Positions 22,584 to 34,394 of a DNA stretch of 64,000 nucleotides are shown here, piece after piece (the stretch's first letter is position 1; the number at the start of each line of letters is the position of its first letter). This stretch comes from Cyrtodaria siliqua (lineage: Eukaryota; Mollusca; Bivalvia; Adapedonta; Hiatellidae). Made by a program: the position numbers and the translations under genes. The notes under the pieces are model-generated. The model was not told the origin of the DNA. It was given only the letters and a program-made list of their open reading frames with translations, and did not search any database. The stretch covers positions 53,051 to 117,050 of the forward strand of contig JAWPHD010008293.1 in NCBI GenBank assembly GCA_037043455.1, read 5' to 3'.

Positions 22584-22800
22584 CTGTAACAGATACAAAC
22601 ATACAGGGGTAACTGCAACAGAGAAAAACATACTGTGGTATCTAACATATAGATTAATAACCATACAGGGATAACTGTAACAGATACAAACATACAGGGT
22701 AACTGTAACAGAGAAAAACATACTGTGGTATCTAACATATAGATTATTAACCATACAGGGATAACTGTAACATACATGTATACATGTAGAGTTACTGGTT
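22567..22800 (-). repeat. Tandem repeat of about 90 bp carrying copies of the exon-3 acceptor
   Basis: The block 'accatacaggggtaactgta' and onward recurs at 22569, 22660 and 22750, with a related half unit near 22600 and 22690 and a last piece near 22797. On the minus strand each gives 'ctgttacag|ttaccctgtatg' or 'ttatccctgtatgg', that is, the exon-3 acceptor plus the first coding bases. The interior also repeats 'gagaaaaacatactgtggta'. Confidence 0.8.
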
Positions 22801-22814
22801 ACAGGGGTAACTGA

Positions 22815-24107
22815 TCTACACTATGATTAGTTTACCTCAGATCTACTATGGCTATTTTATCTCAGATCTACCATGCTTAGTTACCTCAGATCTACTATGG
22901 TTAGTTTACCTCAGCTCTATCATGGTTAGCTTACCTCAGCTCTACTATGGCTAGTTTACCTCAGATCTACTATAGCTAGTTTACCTCAGGTCTACCATGC
23001 TTAGTTACCTCAGATCTACTATGGTTAGTTTACCTCAGCTCTACTATGGCTAGTTTACCTCAGATCTACTATAGCTAGTTTACCTCAGGTCTACCATGCT
23101 TAGTTACCTCAGATTGGCTAGTTTACCTCAGATCTACTATAGCTAGTTTACCTCAGGTCTAACATGCTTAGTTACCTCAGATCTACTATGGTTAGTTTAC
23201 CTCAGCTCTACTATGGCTAGTTTACCTCAGATCTACTATGGCTAGTTTACCTCAGATCTACTATAGCTAGTTTACCTCAGGTCTACCATGCTTAGTTACC
23301 TCAGATCTACTATGGTTAGTTTACCTCAGATCAACTATGCTTAGTTTACCTCAGATCTACTATGGCTAGTTTACCTCAGATCTACTATAGCTAGTTTACC
23401 TCAAGTCTACCATGCTTAGTTACCTCAGATCTACTATGACTAGTTTACCTCAGATCTACTATGGCTAGTTTACCTCAGATCAACTATGGCTAGTTTACCT
23501 CAGCTCTACTATGGTTAGTTTACCTCAGCTCTACTATGGTTAGTTTACCTCAGATCTACTATGGTTAGTTTACCTCAGCTCTACTATGGTTAGTTTACCT
23601 CAGCTCTACTATGGTTAGTTTACCTCAGATCTACTATGGTTAGTTTACCTCAGCTCTATTATGGCTAGTTTAACTCAGATTTACTATAGCTAGTTCAACT
23701 TAGATTTACTATTGTCTGTTTACCTCAACTCTACAATTGTTAGTTTACATCATATCTACTATGGTTAGTTTACCTCAAATATACTATGGTTAGTTTACCT
23801 CAGATCTACTATGGCCAGATTATCTCAGATCTACCATGCTTAGTTTACCTCAGATCTACTATGGTTAGTTTACCTCAGATCTACTATGGCTAGTTTACCT
23901 CAGATCTACTATGGTTAGTTTACCTCAGATCTACTATGGTTAGTTTACCTCAGCTCTATTATGGCTAGTTAAACTCAGATTTACTATGGCCAGTTTACCT
24001 CAGATCTACTATCGTTAGTTTACCTCAGACCTACTATGCTTAGCTTACAATATGTACCTCAGATCTAGTATAGATAGTTTACCTCAGATTTACTATGGCT
24101 AGTTTAC
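22815..24107 (-). repeat. 25-bp minisatellite made of copies of the exon-2 donor site
   Basis: About 50 units of 24-25 bases, plus-strand form 'tttacctcagatctactatg' plus 'gctag'. On the minus strand this reads 'tagatctgag|gtaaactagc', which contains the same 'tctgag|gtaaac' as the authentic 5' splice site of the exon ending at 24108. Hand counting gives about 45 copies keeping GAG|GTAA. Units form a loose higher order: the 'ctaccatgcttag' variant recurs every four to five units. The array fills the 1.5-kb intron together with the acceptor repeats at 22567-22800. Confidence 0.9.
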
Positions 24108-24230
24108 CTCAGATATTTTTATTGTTTTTGGCTTCTCATCCTGCGATGCAGCATACACTTTGTAACTGAGACCTGGTGATACTGCAGCAGCAACTGTCAA
24201 TGCTCTAAGACGGCGAGCACAGAGAAGTCC
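24108..24230 (-). CDS. APOOL/MIC27-like exon 2: mitochondrial targeting part
   Basis: The 3' splice site 'tttgtttattccag' precedes 24230 and the 5' splice site 'tctgag|gtaaac' follows 24108. The 123 bases (41 codons, phase 0 at both ends) encode GLLCARRLRALTVAAAVSPG, LSYKVYAASQ and DEKPKTIKISE. The start is arginine and alanine rich without acids, as in a mitochondrial presequence, and the 'vyAas' region matches the family before its 'LPIY' motif. The 5' splice site has been amplified into the minisatellite that follows. Confidence 0.82.
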
Positions 24231-24276
24231 CTGGAATAAACAAAAAATTTAGCATAAGCCGTAAAATCATAACAAG

Positions 24277-25735
24277 AGGCCCAAGAGGGCCTGTGGACGC
24301 TCTACTGGCTAATATGGCTCTTATAACATCAATGAAGCGAGTGACTAACGTCTTTAAGAGGCAAAATATACCATTTTTAACTAAATCAAGAGCCATAACT
24401 CTGCCATTACTGGTCCGATCTGGCTGTTTTCGAAGTTGGTCAGTAGAGATAATAAAAAAAAATAAAAAATAAAAAAAAATAAAAAAAATAAAGAAATACA
24501 AAAATAATAAAAGGAAAATAAGTAAAAAAATCTGGTAAAGTTTGGTAAAGATCAGATGAAAAATGAAGGCCCTATTGCCTGAACAAGGCAAAATATAGCA
24601 TATTTAACGAAATCAAGGGCCATAACTCAGCTGTTACTGGTCCGATTTGTTTTCGAACTTGTCCGAGCTTTTATTGACATTAACAATCTGGTAAAATTTG
24701 GTAAAGATCGGATGAAAAATGAAGGCCCTATCATCTTAACGAGGCAAAATATAGAATATTTAACGAAATCAAGGGCCATAACTCCACTGTTACTGGTCCG
24801 ATCTGGCTGGTTTTCGAACTTGTCCGAGCTTTCATTGACATTAACAATCTGGTAAAATTTGGTAAAGATCGGATGAAAAATGAAGGCCCTATCATCTTAA
24901 CGAGGCAAAATATAGTTACTGGTCCGATCCGGCTGGTTTTCCGACTTGTCCGAGCTTTCATTGACATTAACAATCTGGTAAAATTTGGTAAAGATCGGAT
25001 GAAAAATGAAGGCCCTATCATCTTAACGAGGCAAAATATAGAATTTTTAACTAAATCAAGGGCCATAACTCCGCTGTTACTGGTCCGATCTGGCTGGTTT
25101 TCGAACTTGTCCGAGCTTTCATCGACATTAACAATCTGTTAAAGTTTGGTAAAGATCAGATGAAAAATGAAGGCTGTATCATCTTAACAAGGCAAAATAT
25201 AACATTTTTAAATAAATCAAGGGCCATAACTCCGCTGTTACTGGTCCGATCTGGTTGATCTTCGAAATTATCCAAGCTTTTATTGACACTAACAATCTGG
25301 TAAAGTTTGGTAAAGATCGGATAAAAAATGAACGCCCTATCGTCTTAACGAGGCAAAACATAGCATTTTTAACTAAATCAAGGGTCATAACTCTGCTGTT
25401 ACTGGTCCAACTTGGTTGGTTTTCAAACTTGTCCGAGCTTTCATTGATAGTAACAATCTGGTGAAGTTTGGTAAAGATCGAGTGAAAGATGAAGGCCCTA
25501 TCGTCTTAACGAGGCAAAATTTAGCATTTTTAACTAAATCAAGGGTCATAACTCCGCCGATACTAATCCGATCTGGCTGGTTTTCGAACTTGTCCGAGCT
25601 TTCATTGATATTAACAACCTGTTAAAGTTTGGTAAAGATTGGATAAAAATTGAAGGCCCTATCGTCTTAACGAGAAGAAGTTAACGGACAGACGGACGAC
25701 GGACGAGTAAAAACAGATGTCTCCCCACTACTGGG
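24277..25735. repeat. Bivalve-type tandem array, about 160-bp unit, second location
   Basis: Eight or so units of the same family as 9.1-10.9 kb. It opens with 'aagaggcccaagagggcctg' 'tggacgctctactggctaa' and closes with 'ggacagacggacgacggacg'. An A-rich insert (about 24450-24530, aaaaaataa-type) breaks the first unit. Several units are nearly identical ('cgagctttcattgacattaa' three times), so part of the expansion is recent. It lies in intron 1 of the APOOL-like gene. Confidence 0.85.
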
Positions 25736-26014
25736 GAAAGGAGAATAAATCCACCAAAAATCAGCTGACTGGAACACGGTGACGTTTCGCGAATGGGTCG
25801 CATTTCATTCCAAAGTTTTCAAACAAAATCCAAGTGAAATAAGTTAACCACTTTAAACTGAACCACATAAATCTACAACTCGTAATATTTCTTAGTTTTG
25901 GGCTAGTTAAACAACGTGCCGGTCTGCTGTCGCATTCAAAGGTACAAAACTTTAGTACGAAACAAGCATGGGCGATTCTGATTCGATGCAAGGGTGAAAA
26001 AGATAAGAGAAAAA

Positions 26015-26890
26015 ATCCAGCAGTCCAGAAGCGAGCAGCACGTTTCGTCTGCAACGAGTATGCCAAGATGCCAGGCACTATGACCAGCCTCATGACAAAT
26101 CTGGGATGGAACACGCTGGAACAGAGGAGAGAGGATATACGACTGTCACTCTTCTTCAAAATAGTACACAACCACATTGCCATTGATCCAGCACAATACA
26201 TGATACCCATAAATTATATATTAACCAGACAACCATGCACTGCCACCATCTGGTCTATCAGAGACCTAGTACACCTGCTGACAAATACAATTTCTCCTTC
26301 TTCCCTAGAACCATACCCGTCTGGAACTCCCTACCTGCACATGCAGTGGGTGCTGACTCAGTCGAACGATTTAAGTCAGGAACAGAGGAGAGAGGATATA
26401 CGACTGTCACTCTTCTTCAAAATAGTACACAACCACATTGCCATTGATCCAGCACAATACATGATACCCATAAATTATATATTAACCAGACAACCATGCA
26501 CTGCCACCATCTGGTCTATCAGAGACCTAGTACACCTGCTGACAAATACAATTTCTCCTTCTTCCCTAGAACCATACCCGTCTGGAACTCCCTACCTGCA
26601 CATGCAGTGGGTGCTGACTCAGTCGAACGATTTAAGTCAGGCTTGCTGCTAGGCACAAACTACCGTAAATATTGTATGATGTTTTTATCTTTTAATTGCA
26701 CTAATCTCTTTTCACGTAGTATGGAGCACATTGAAGCATACACTAGGACACTGCTTTTCACTTAACGTCGTCTGCCATTTACTGGCAGATTGAGTAGCTG
26801 GGAAGGCAGTCAACCTTTTGTCTTTAACCCCCACACATGGCTATCATGTTCAATTATGAGCGTACACCTTTATAATAAAAGAAGAAGAAG
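26015..26890 (+). mobile_element. 5'-truncated LINE (C-terminal ORF2 part) with internal duplication
   Basis: The frame reads VQKRAARFVCNEYA, SLMTNLGWNTLEQRREDIRL, SLFFKIVHNHIAIDPAQY and, in another frame, YNFSFFPRTIPVWNSLPAHA and VERFKSG. This is the conserved C-terminal end of ORF2 in jockey/CR1/L2-type LINEs, after the reverse transcriptase. A 261-bp segment (26118-26378) is repeated at once and without visible difference (26379-26639). The element ends with a short 'ataataaaagaagaagaag' tail. Reverse transcriptase and endonuclease are absent. Confidence 0.8.
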
Positions 26891-28557
26891 ATAGTTGCAA
26901 TGGAATTTAATGAACTTGCGCTCACACGGACACGCTGCGACAATGTTTAAGGGTCATTTGATGAAAAATCACGACAAAAACGCAAGATTCTCGTGTCAAG
27001 GAAAACACTGAAAAGTCCGAGTAAACTCCTTTATTTTCACCTACTGAATATCTCAACATCTCGGATATGTGTAAGTAATGACAGGATGTGAAAGTTATGA
27101 ATAAACATTAATTTATCGACATGTTAGGCTAAATTATTGAAAAAATTGACCCGACGCCGCAGTTAAGGCTTTTCGTGTCGGAGAAGGCTCGGATTAGTTT
27201 ACATTATTGGATTAGTTTACATTGATTCACTTATGTTGAACATGAATGAACTAGTCAGGAAGAACAAAGGTAATATTTGGTTATTTACAGGCCTGAAATT
27301 TTTCTAAAATGTTCATGGGATGACAGATATTATAGTCCATCCATCAACCACACACCCCACCCATTTGTCTTGTCTATATCGTCTTTCTATCAGTTTTCGA
27401 CCACCATGTGATTTGGGCCGACAGCGGAAATTACTTCTGCGCATGTGCAAATTTCGTCATCATATGTTATGATCGTCTGCTAAATGAATAGTAGTTCTAA
27501 ACAACAACTGACAACACTTGCAAATAATAAGGTTTTTAAGGCTAAGGAGACCTTCCCTATGGATAGTTGATCTCTTTACCAGTGTTTTCGTCAATTAAAT
27601 GTATCCAATTTTAAAGCAAACTTACACAAATAAAATATGTTATGATGCAATGATGATTTAATCCTTTGCCTTTCATTAGACATCAACAAGTTTTATTTAA
27701 AATCAGTAGTAAATGGGTAATATCAATAAATCCTGAATAAAACATGAAGCAATATCGGTGTTTGTGTTAAAAACATTGTGTAATTGATATACATGTTAGT
27801 GCATTTCCTATGTGACATGTGACCTAAATTCCCAACAAGCAGACAGACATGTTTTGAAAACGGCAGAAGACAATATTTTAATGCTCCACAGCATTGAAAA
27901 AAATCAATTTGAGGGTGATGCGGGTCGACATTAGTCATAATTTTTCATAGAAAATAAGTACGGATTTGTTTCTTCTTGTTAAATTAAACAATGGTTGATA
28001 TTTCTGCTATTTTTCTCTATAGATGCTGCCAGCTAGTGTGAATTTAGGTAAAAAACAATGCATAAAATTGCCCGTATGAAAATACTGCATCTCGGGATGG
28101 ATAAAAGCTTTAATAAATAAGGTGATCGGAAACACATGCCGTTCACTGGAAACAAACAAGTTGAGGTCATCCTTTTACAAATGTTATCGGATGGAAAATG
28201 AATAAAATATACTCAAATCGCAGTAGCTTTTGTTGCAGTTTGAATACTTAGTTTTAGCTAGCATCATAATAAGTCAAATATATAATGTATAACAGATATA
28301 TTTATCCAACTGCCGTTAAGTGGTCGTAAACTAAGGGGCCGAGGATAATTTATAAATTATAGGCTAAAGTAAGAGTACTAAGACAGTTAAAGACCGATTA
28401 TGTATTGGTAATTAACTGGCGGGTTATTACAAATGTCATCCCATTTAATCTTCAATGTACAATTGATAGATTGAAACTAAAAGACAAAACAATAATGCGT
28501 AAACATATTTAACACAAAATATTGAAATACACGAAAATAAACTTGGTGAAACTTCAC
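26891..28557. other. Intron 1 of the APOOL-like gene, no repeat recognised
   Basis: AT-rich, with no convincing exon or array. A 'tgcgcatgtgcaaatttcgt' stretch near 27439 resembles an NRF-1 type motif, but nothing shows that it is used. Confidence 0.4.
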
Positions 28558-28569
28558 CTTGGCGGCCAT
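28558..28569 (-). CDS. Candidate first coding exon of the APOOL-like gene (MAAK)
   Basis: On the minus strand 'ccgacaatATGGCCGCCAAG|gtgaag' (ATG 28569-28567, donor after 28558) gives MAAK and leaves in phase 0, as needed by the exon at 24230. The ATG lies in 'caatatggccgcc', a YY1-type element that often overlaps the start of short first exons. Exon 2 has a clear acceptor and no start of its own, so a first exon is required upstream. This is the best candidate seen, and MAA also begins human APOOL. It rests on inference. Confidence 0.45.
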
Positions 28570-29475
28570 ATTGTCGGTGTTCAAGTAAGACTTTCCTCGT
28601 ACGAATTATTGCCTGTATGTTTTTATCCTCCTAGGATTACAAACATTTTTCAAAACCAAGGATTTGTACTCTAAAATCCTTAAACAAACTTGCTAACTAC
28701 CGTGATCAATATGATCTTACCGTGAATAAAAGAAAAAAATATCATAACATTCTGAAAACGAGGCAGTACTTCTGCAACAAACTGTTGTTGATCTACAGGC
28801 TTGGATTAAATATCATGGACATATATATAAGCCAATTTCTCGTAGCTAATCTATCCTAGATCACATAGAGAAAATCAAAATCATGATTACACTCAACCAC
28901 GGCTTCCGATATGGTTACTCATGCGAAACATAACTTAATATGAATTTAAGGCACTGCCTAAGGCCGAACAGAGCTCTTACTCTTTTTGTTTCTTCCTTTA
29001 AAGGACCACACAGCAAAACATCTAGAGGTAGAGATACATGTTAAATAACACCTCATAACCATAAGGTAATACAATATGAGAGATTTCAACACTTCACTTT
29101 TCCTTTATTATTTTACAATATATGTATATGACATGTGTCCCATATGTACTAGTTATTGGTGCAATATAATCAACATACCGTGGCGTGGATTCCTTTAGGC
29201 ACTGCAGGCCTGGTCTTAACAGATTTTCCAGATATGTTCAGCCAAGATGTCTTCACAAATTCGTCAGAACGCACTTTTTATTAAAACAAGTGGGGAGTAT
29301 TTCATCAGAGACCAGACCCCACTAACAAATAACGTCTGACATGCTGTATATGTTCTACGCAAAGTAAGATTATGGACGATTCCGGAATTGCTCTGCGCGA
29401 AGTAAGAATTCTTAAAATGCGCAACAATTCCGGAATTGCGCAGGACTATTCGATTCCGGAATCGTCCATAATCCA
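28570..29475. other. Presumed promoter side of the APOOL-like gene, otherwise empty
   Basis: There is no TATA box near 28.6 kb. A frame of 29 codons before 'acg|gtatgt' (minus strand, about 29258-29172) has no good acceptor and is not called as an exon. A small inverted pair 'gcaattccggaat'/'attccggaattg' lies near 29380-29460. Confidence 0.35.
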
Positions 29476-29479
29476 TGAC

Positions 29480-30200
29480 CGATGGGGCGGGCCAAATGTG
29501 ATCCCAGGGTCACAATTTGAACAAACTTGGTAAAGGACCTTAAGAGTATAGTAAATGCAAAATATTAAACCTCTGGCTCTTGCAGTTTCAGAAAAGTTAT
29601 TTTTTTCCCAATATAATTTATGTAAACTGTGACACCCGGGGCGGGTCCAAATTTGACACCAGGGTCACCATTGGAAGAAACTTGGTAGAGGACCATAAGC
29701 TTATAGCAACTGCAAAATATTAAACCGCTGGCTCTTACAGTTCCAGAGAAGAAGATTTTTTTAAGTTTTCCCTATACAAGTCTATGTAAAAAAGTGACAC
29801 CTGTGGCGTGGTCAAATGTGACCCCATTGCCACCATTTGAACACACTTGGTAAAAGGACCATAATCTTATAGTAAATGCAAAATATTAAAACTTCGGGCG
29901 CGTCTTTAAACGAAAGTCCTATATAAAACTGTAACCCCTGGATCGAAATCTGTCCAGCGGTTCTTGAGAAGAAGATTGTTTAAGGTTTCGACTATATATG
30001 GTAATGGATTTCGCGCTGAACTAATTTTAACAAATCTAAAAAGCATTCAACTAAGAATCATCCGTGTGAAGCTTAGTCAAAATTAGCCAAGCGGTTTCTG
30101 AGGAGAAGTCGTCTGAAGTAAAACTTAACGACGACGACGGACGGACGAGGACGAAGAGTGATCCCAATAGATCACCTTCGGCTCAAGGTGATCTAAAAAC
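29480..30200 (-). repeat. Tandem array (about 150-bp unit), four units, with element tail
   Basis: The units are the complement of the 40.2-41.8 kb family ('cagggtcac', 'tttgaacaaacttggta', 'aaggacc', 'atgcaaaatattaaac', 'ctggctcttgcagtt', 'gtgacac'). The last unit is followed by 'aacgacgacgacggacggac' and 'tagatcaccttcggctcaag' 'gtgatctaaaaa', the closing part of a bivalve-type dispersed element. Confidence 0.8.
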
Positions 30201-30780
30201 ACCATGCCTGTTATCAGGCCTTTATTCAGCTGCCGAAGGCAGCTGACTCTTATATGGCTTTAGAATATGTCTATGGTTAACAGACTGTGAATCATGTAGC
30301 CGACAATAAGAATGTATTACATCTTCAATTCCTAGGGAACCCGTCTAAAAAACTTGAATGGTATAAACACATATTTGTCAATGTTCAAAGCTTGCCGTTT
30401 TTAAAGCCTCAAATGACGTTTTCGTAGAGCAGTCTACTAAAGTGTAGAATGTGGCAATATTTCCGGGATCTTCACGTCCGGTTTTTTTTACGGAGCATAT
30501 TGAAACCGCAAGTGTTGGAATGGAATAAGCGCAAATCTGTATTTTAATGGAATAATACCTTTTTATGGAATAATACCCATTTATAATGCGGTATTATCGT
30601 AAATACCGCCGTGTTATACACTAGTCGATGGGTTTATTCTGCTGCCGAAGGCAGCAGATTCTTATATTACTTTAGTATTTACACATGGTAAGGTAGTAAT
30701 GAATAGTTTCTTTGAGTGCACATGGTAAGGTAGTAATGAATAGTTTCTTTGAGTTTTTTCACTTTGATAACTACACATGG
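30201..30780. repeat. Repeated 'gctgccgaaggcagc' blocks
   Basis: 'ttattcagctgccgaaggca' (about 30223) and 'ttattctgctgccgaaggca' (about 30634) recur with following 'cttatat' text. 'cacatggtaaggtagtaatg' 'aatagtttctttgag' occurs twice (about 30672 and 30718) and again, diverged, near 31480. This is a mosaic of one dispersed family. Confidence 0.6.
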
Positions 30781-30799
30781 TAGCAATGAACAGTTTGTG

Positions 30800-31310
30800 T
30801 AAATTCCAAAAATTTCAAAATTCAAAAATTCAAAATTCAAAAATTTCAAAATTCAAAATTTCAAATTTCAAATTTCAAAATTCAAAATTTCAAAAAATTA
30901 AAATTTCAAAATTTCAAAATTCAAAATTCCAAAATTCCAAAATTTGAGAATTCAAAATTCAAAATTTCAAAATTCAAATTTGTAAAATTCAAAATTAAAA
31001 TTCAAAATTCAAAATTTCAAAATTCAATATTAAATTTCAAAATTCAAAATTCAAAAATTCAAAAATTTAAAAATTCGAAATTCAAAATTTTTCAAAATTC
31101 AAAATTCAAAATTTCACAATTCAAAATTTCAAAAATTCAAAATTCAAAAATTTAAAAATTCAAAATTCAAAATTTCCAAATTTCAAAAATTCAAAATTTC
31201 AAAATTTCATCAAAATTCAAAATCCAAAATTTCAAAATTTCAAAATTAAATTTTTTTCAAAATTCAACATTTCAAAATTTCTAAATACAAAATTCCATAA
31301 TTTGATTTAA
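30800..31310. repeat. Low-complexity (AAAATTC)n-like tract
   Basis: About 500 bases of 'caaaattcaaaatttcaaaa'-type text with small phase changes. No gene. Confidence 0.9.
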
Positions 31311-34300
31311 TAATAAAATAATTGTTGAACAGTTTCTTTGAGTTTTTCGCTTTGATAAGTTAAACTTTCTTGCCAGTTTCTACCAAGATATAATGCTATT
31401 TTCTCTCGGCAGCTATTTTACGCTTGCGTAAAAGCTTGCTTGTTCGCTGCCTATATGGTTTTCATAATTGCATATGTAATGGTAAGGTAGCAATGAACAG
31501 TTTCATTGAGTTTTTCACTTTGATAACGCAATCTTATAATTACACATGGTAGCAGTGAGACGTTTATCTCTGTTGTAATTCACACGCTAACGCACACGTA
31601 TCCCTTACATGTGAACACCTGTATTTCTGTGCTGATGTGTACTTCTAGCACGTCGTGCTCCAAAGTTCAATTGTAATCAGTATGTAAGGCAAATCAAGGT
31701 ATTTGAACAGAAAGAAGCGAGGTCGCCCACCTTGATTCAACATGTTTGGTAGGAACAACGGATGGTAAAACTCGGGAAGAATGTGTCTGGTAAGAAAAAA
31801 AACGGTCGTGGCGTGTTTACGTCAACATTATTTGTTTTAACACCCGTGACTTGATATGTTATTATGTTAAACTTCGTTTCCAGTCCCTACCCAGATATAT
31901 GATATGTTTTCTCGGCAGCTATTTTACGCTTGCGTAAAACTTTGCTTGTATTATTACTTCTATTACGCGAATGATTGTCTGGGGCTTTTTCTCAAAGTTC
32001 CAAACGGATGTGGAACCACGTTTTCGTTTCGGTGTATCATATATTGACTGTGATTTGGGTGTATATATGTATACTGAAATATAATATCGTTTAAAAATAG
32101 CTTATCAGTTTAACAGTTATAAAAACGTTAAATATTTAAAAACAAAATAAAGTATTTTTTATTTAAATCTACTACATTCATTTAACCTACTGTATGCGAC
32201 ATAATTATCATTTAAGGCGTAAACATATATATTAGCAGTGTCTTCTCTCTTCTAAAACATTTACTTTTTTCAAAAGGGTCCCCAAAGGTTCGTTTTGTTG
32301 GGGTCAAAAATAAAACAAAAAAAAACAAAAAACTAAAACTTGATTTCTGTAATAATCATCAAAAATAAACATATGTTTTAAATGCTGATTCATTATTTTA
32401 TTTACCCATTTAAATGTAACGATACGTTTCAAGGAATAATAAATAACTAAAGGGATACATGTGGGGATTTTTGGAAAAAAAAATAAATAAAAAAAAATAA
32501 AAAAATAAATAAATAAATAAACAGTTGATTTCTGGAATAGTTCATTGCAATAATTTTTAATCATATCACTTTTTCACCATATAAGATGTAATGGTATGAT
32601 ATTAATTCATAAATTAATGAACCTGTACTAATCTTGTTATTGTGGTCAAATTATATTTGTAAAATGTATGTTTATATGATGAAAAACTATTAAATAGTTT
32701 AAGTCAATAAAATTTCTTCTTCTACGATATATATTAGCCTTATTTTTTAAAGGTCTGTGAATCACTAATGCATTTGTAGGTGTCAACAGTGTGTGAATAA
32801 CTAAATAACTAAAACTGCCGATTTCTGAAATGTTGATTTCTGTAAAACAATTAAACAACAATTCATTTTGTCAGTATATCCCTAATTTCCTTTGTCACTC
32901 TAGGTGTGAAAATACTTTTCCTGGGACAACAAATAAATAAATAAAGGATAAATGTCTTTTTGCAAAAAAAATATAATAAAAATAAAAAATAAATAAAAAA
33001 AAATGGAAAAGAGAATGAAAAAGAACTAAAATTGCTGATTTCTGGTACAATTCAATAAACAGATATATATGTTAGTTTGCGTTATTTACTGTGTTTTTGT
33101 TTAAATTTATTATAATTTACTAATATAAGAGGAGGGAATTAGATATACGCCATATTAGGTATGTTCTTACGAGTAACATAAAAAAAGGTTTGGCATGTAT
33201 ATGTATGGGTATATTGTATATTGAAACCGGCTGTGTCTATGTTCTGTGCACTATATAGGTGTGTTGTATACTCTGTAAAAGAAGTTTTGGACCATGGCAG
33301 TTTTCGAACCCGTACAATGATCGCTGAACCATGACATTCGACCATAACCCTTATTATCTCAGTTATAATTCACAATAGATCAACAATCAACAATAATTAT
33401 CGTTTACAATGAAAGTTTGCGAAAAAATAATCTTTTTATTGGTTACTCGAATGTGTCCGTAACTGTTACTTTGTATGGGCTTTGCAACATTTTTTACAGA
33501 CCCTTTGTGTGTTCGCGATATTTTTTTTAAAATCAAATCTTGTTTGGAATTTAATGTTTCTGGTACCAAATTAACCGGATAGGGTAGACCTTGGTTACTA
33601 AAAAAAGATACTTAAATTTTGTCCACTAGTTTTATTTTTTATATGACTTTATATACCCTGGTCCAAAACCTTTTTTACCGAGTATATAACATGGCAGGTA
33701 CGGCCTGAATCTGTGGGGGAGTGGGTAATCTGAGGCGCACTGTCTCTAGGTTCTTTACAATGGGTGGAGTGTGTACTTATTACTTGTAACATTACAGGTA
33801 TGTATCTGTATGGAAGTGGACTACTTGAAGATCAGACTACACCAATTACCAACCAATCAGCGGGCAGGGAAAAAGTTCGGAGCTATTACACAGAATCTCT
33901 TAATTTTGATTGGTTGTCAAGGTAAACAAGCCAAAAAATCCTGCTAAAAAAATAAAATTCATCTTTCGAAGAGTACTTATAAAGTTTAAATCATACATTT
34001 GTGCAATGTATTCATAATGTGTTGCATAATCAAAGAAAGAAGTATATTTTACAATTTCCTCATGTTTCTACATGCAAGGAGGTGGGTCAGCACCATCCGA
34101 CCCAAACAGCATTTTCAAAACATACTCAACGTATGGCTTCTGTATGTTTTTTTTGATAGAGCTAAGATAGGTCTTTCAAAACAAGTAATAACAAATATAG
34201 CTTCCTATATTAGGGAACTCAGTACAGAGCTTAGAGCTATAAGGTAGGCATATGGAAAATGAATTGGTGTAGTATGACTTGAAGCCTTCTGACTATGCTC

Positions 34301-34394
34301 TTCTATACAATACGCGGGTGCATATTTACGTGTCCTTCTGACACTATATGTGTGTGTAAACGTAGGACGGTAGCGTTTCGTGTTTGTCTTTAAT
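31311..34394. other. AT-rich, low-complexity patches, no gene
   Basis: 'ctcggcagctattttacgct' occurs at about 31397 and 31913, again as part of the dispersed family at 30.2 kb. A-rich runs (aaataaataaa) lie near 32315-32335, 32478-32522 and 32965-33002. Open frames of 60-86 residues are lysine/phenylalanine-rich and resemble nothing known. Confidence 0.45.

Noticed and set aside
25761..26210. 149-codon minus-strand frame opposite the LINE
   Set aside because: It is the antisense shadow of the LINE frame and its flank; no protein-like pattern was recognised.
28021..28045. 25-base plus-strand micro-exon between 'ctctatag' and 'gtaaaa'
   Set aside because: Too short to judge, and nothing on the plus strand nearby to join it to.
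29172..29258. Minus-strand 29-codon stretch before ACG|GTATGT, resembling an exon
   Set aside because: Two stops lie just upstream and the only AG there has no pyrimidine tract. No family resemblance.
33290..33345. tRNA-like 'gggttcgaaaac' B-box word on the minus strand
   Set aside because: No matching A-box at a suitable distance and no cloverleaf.
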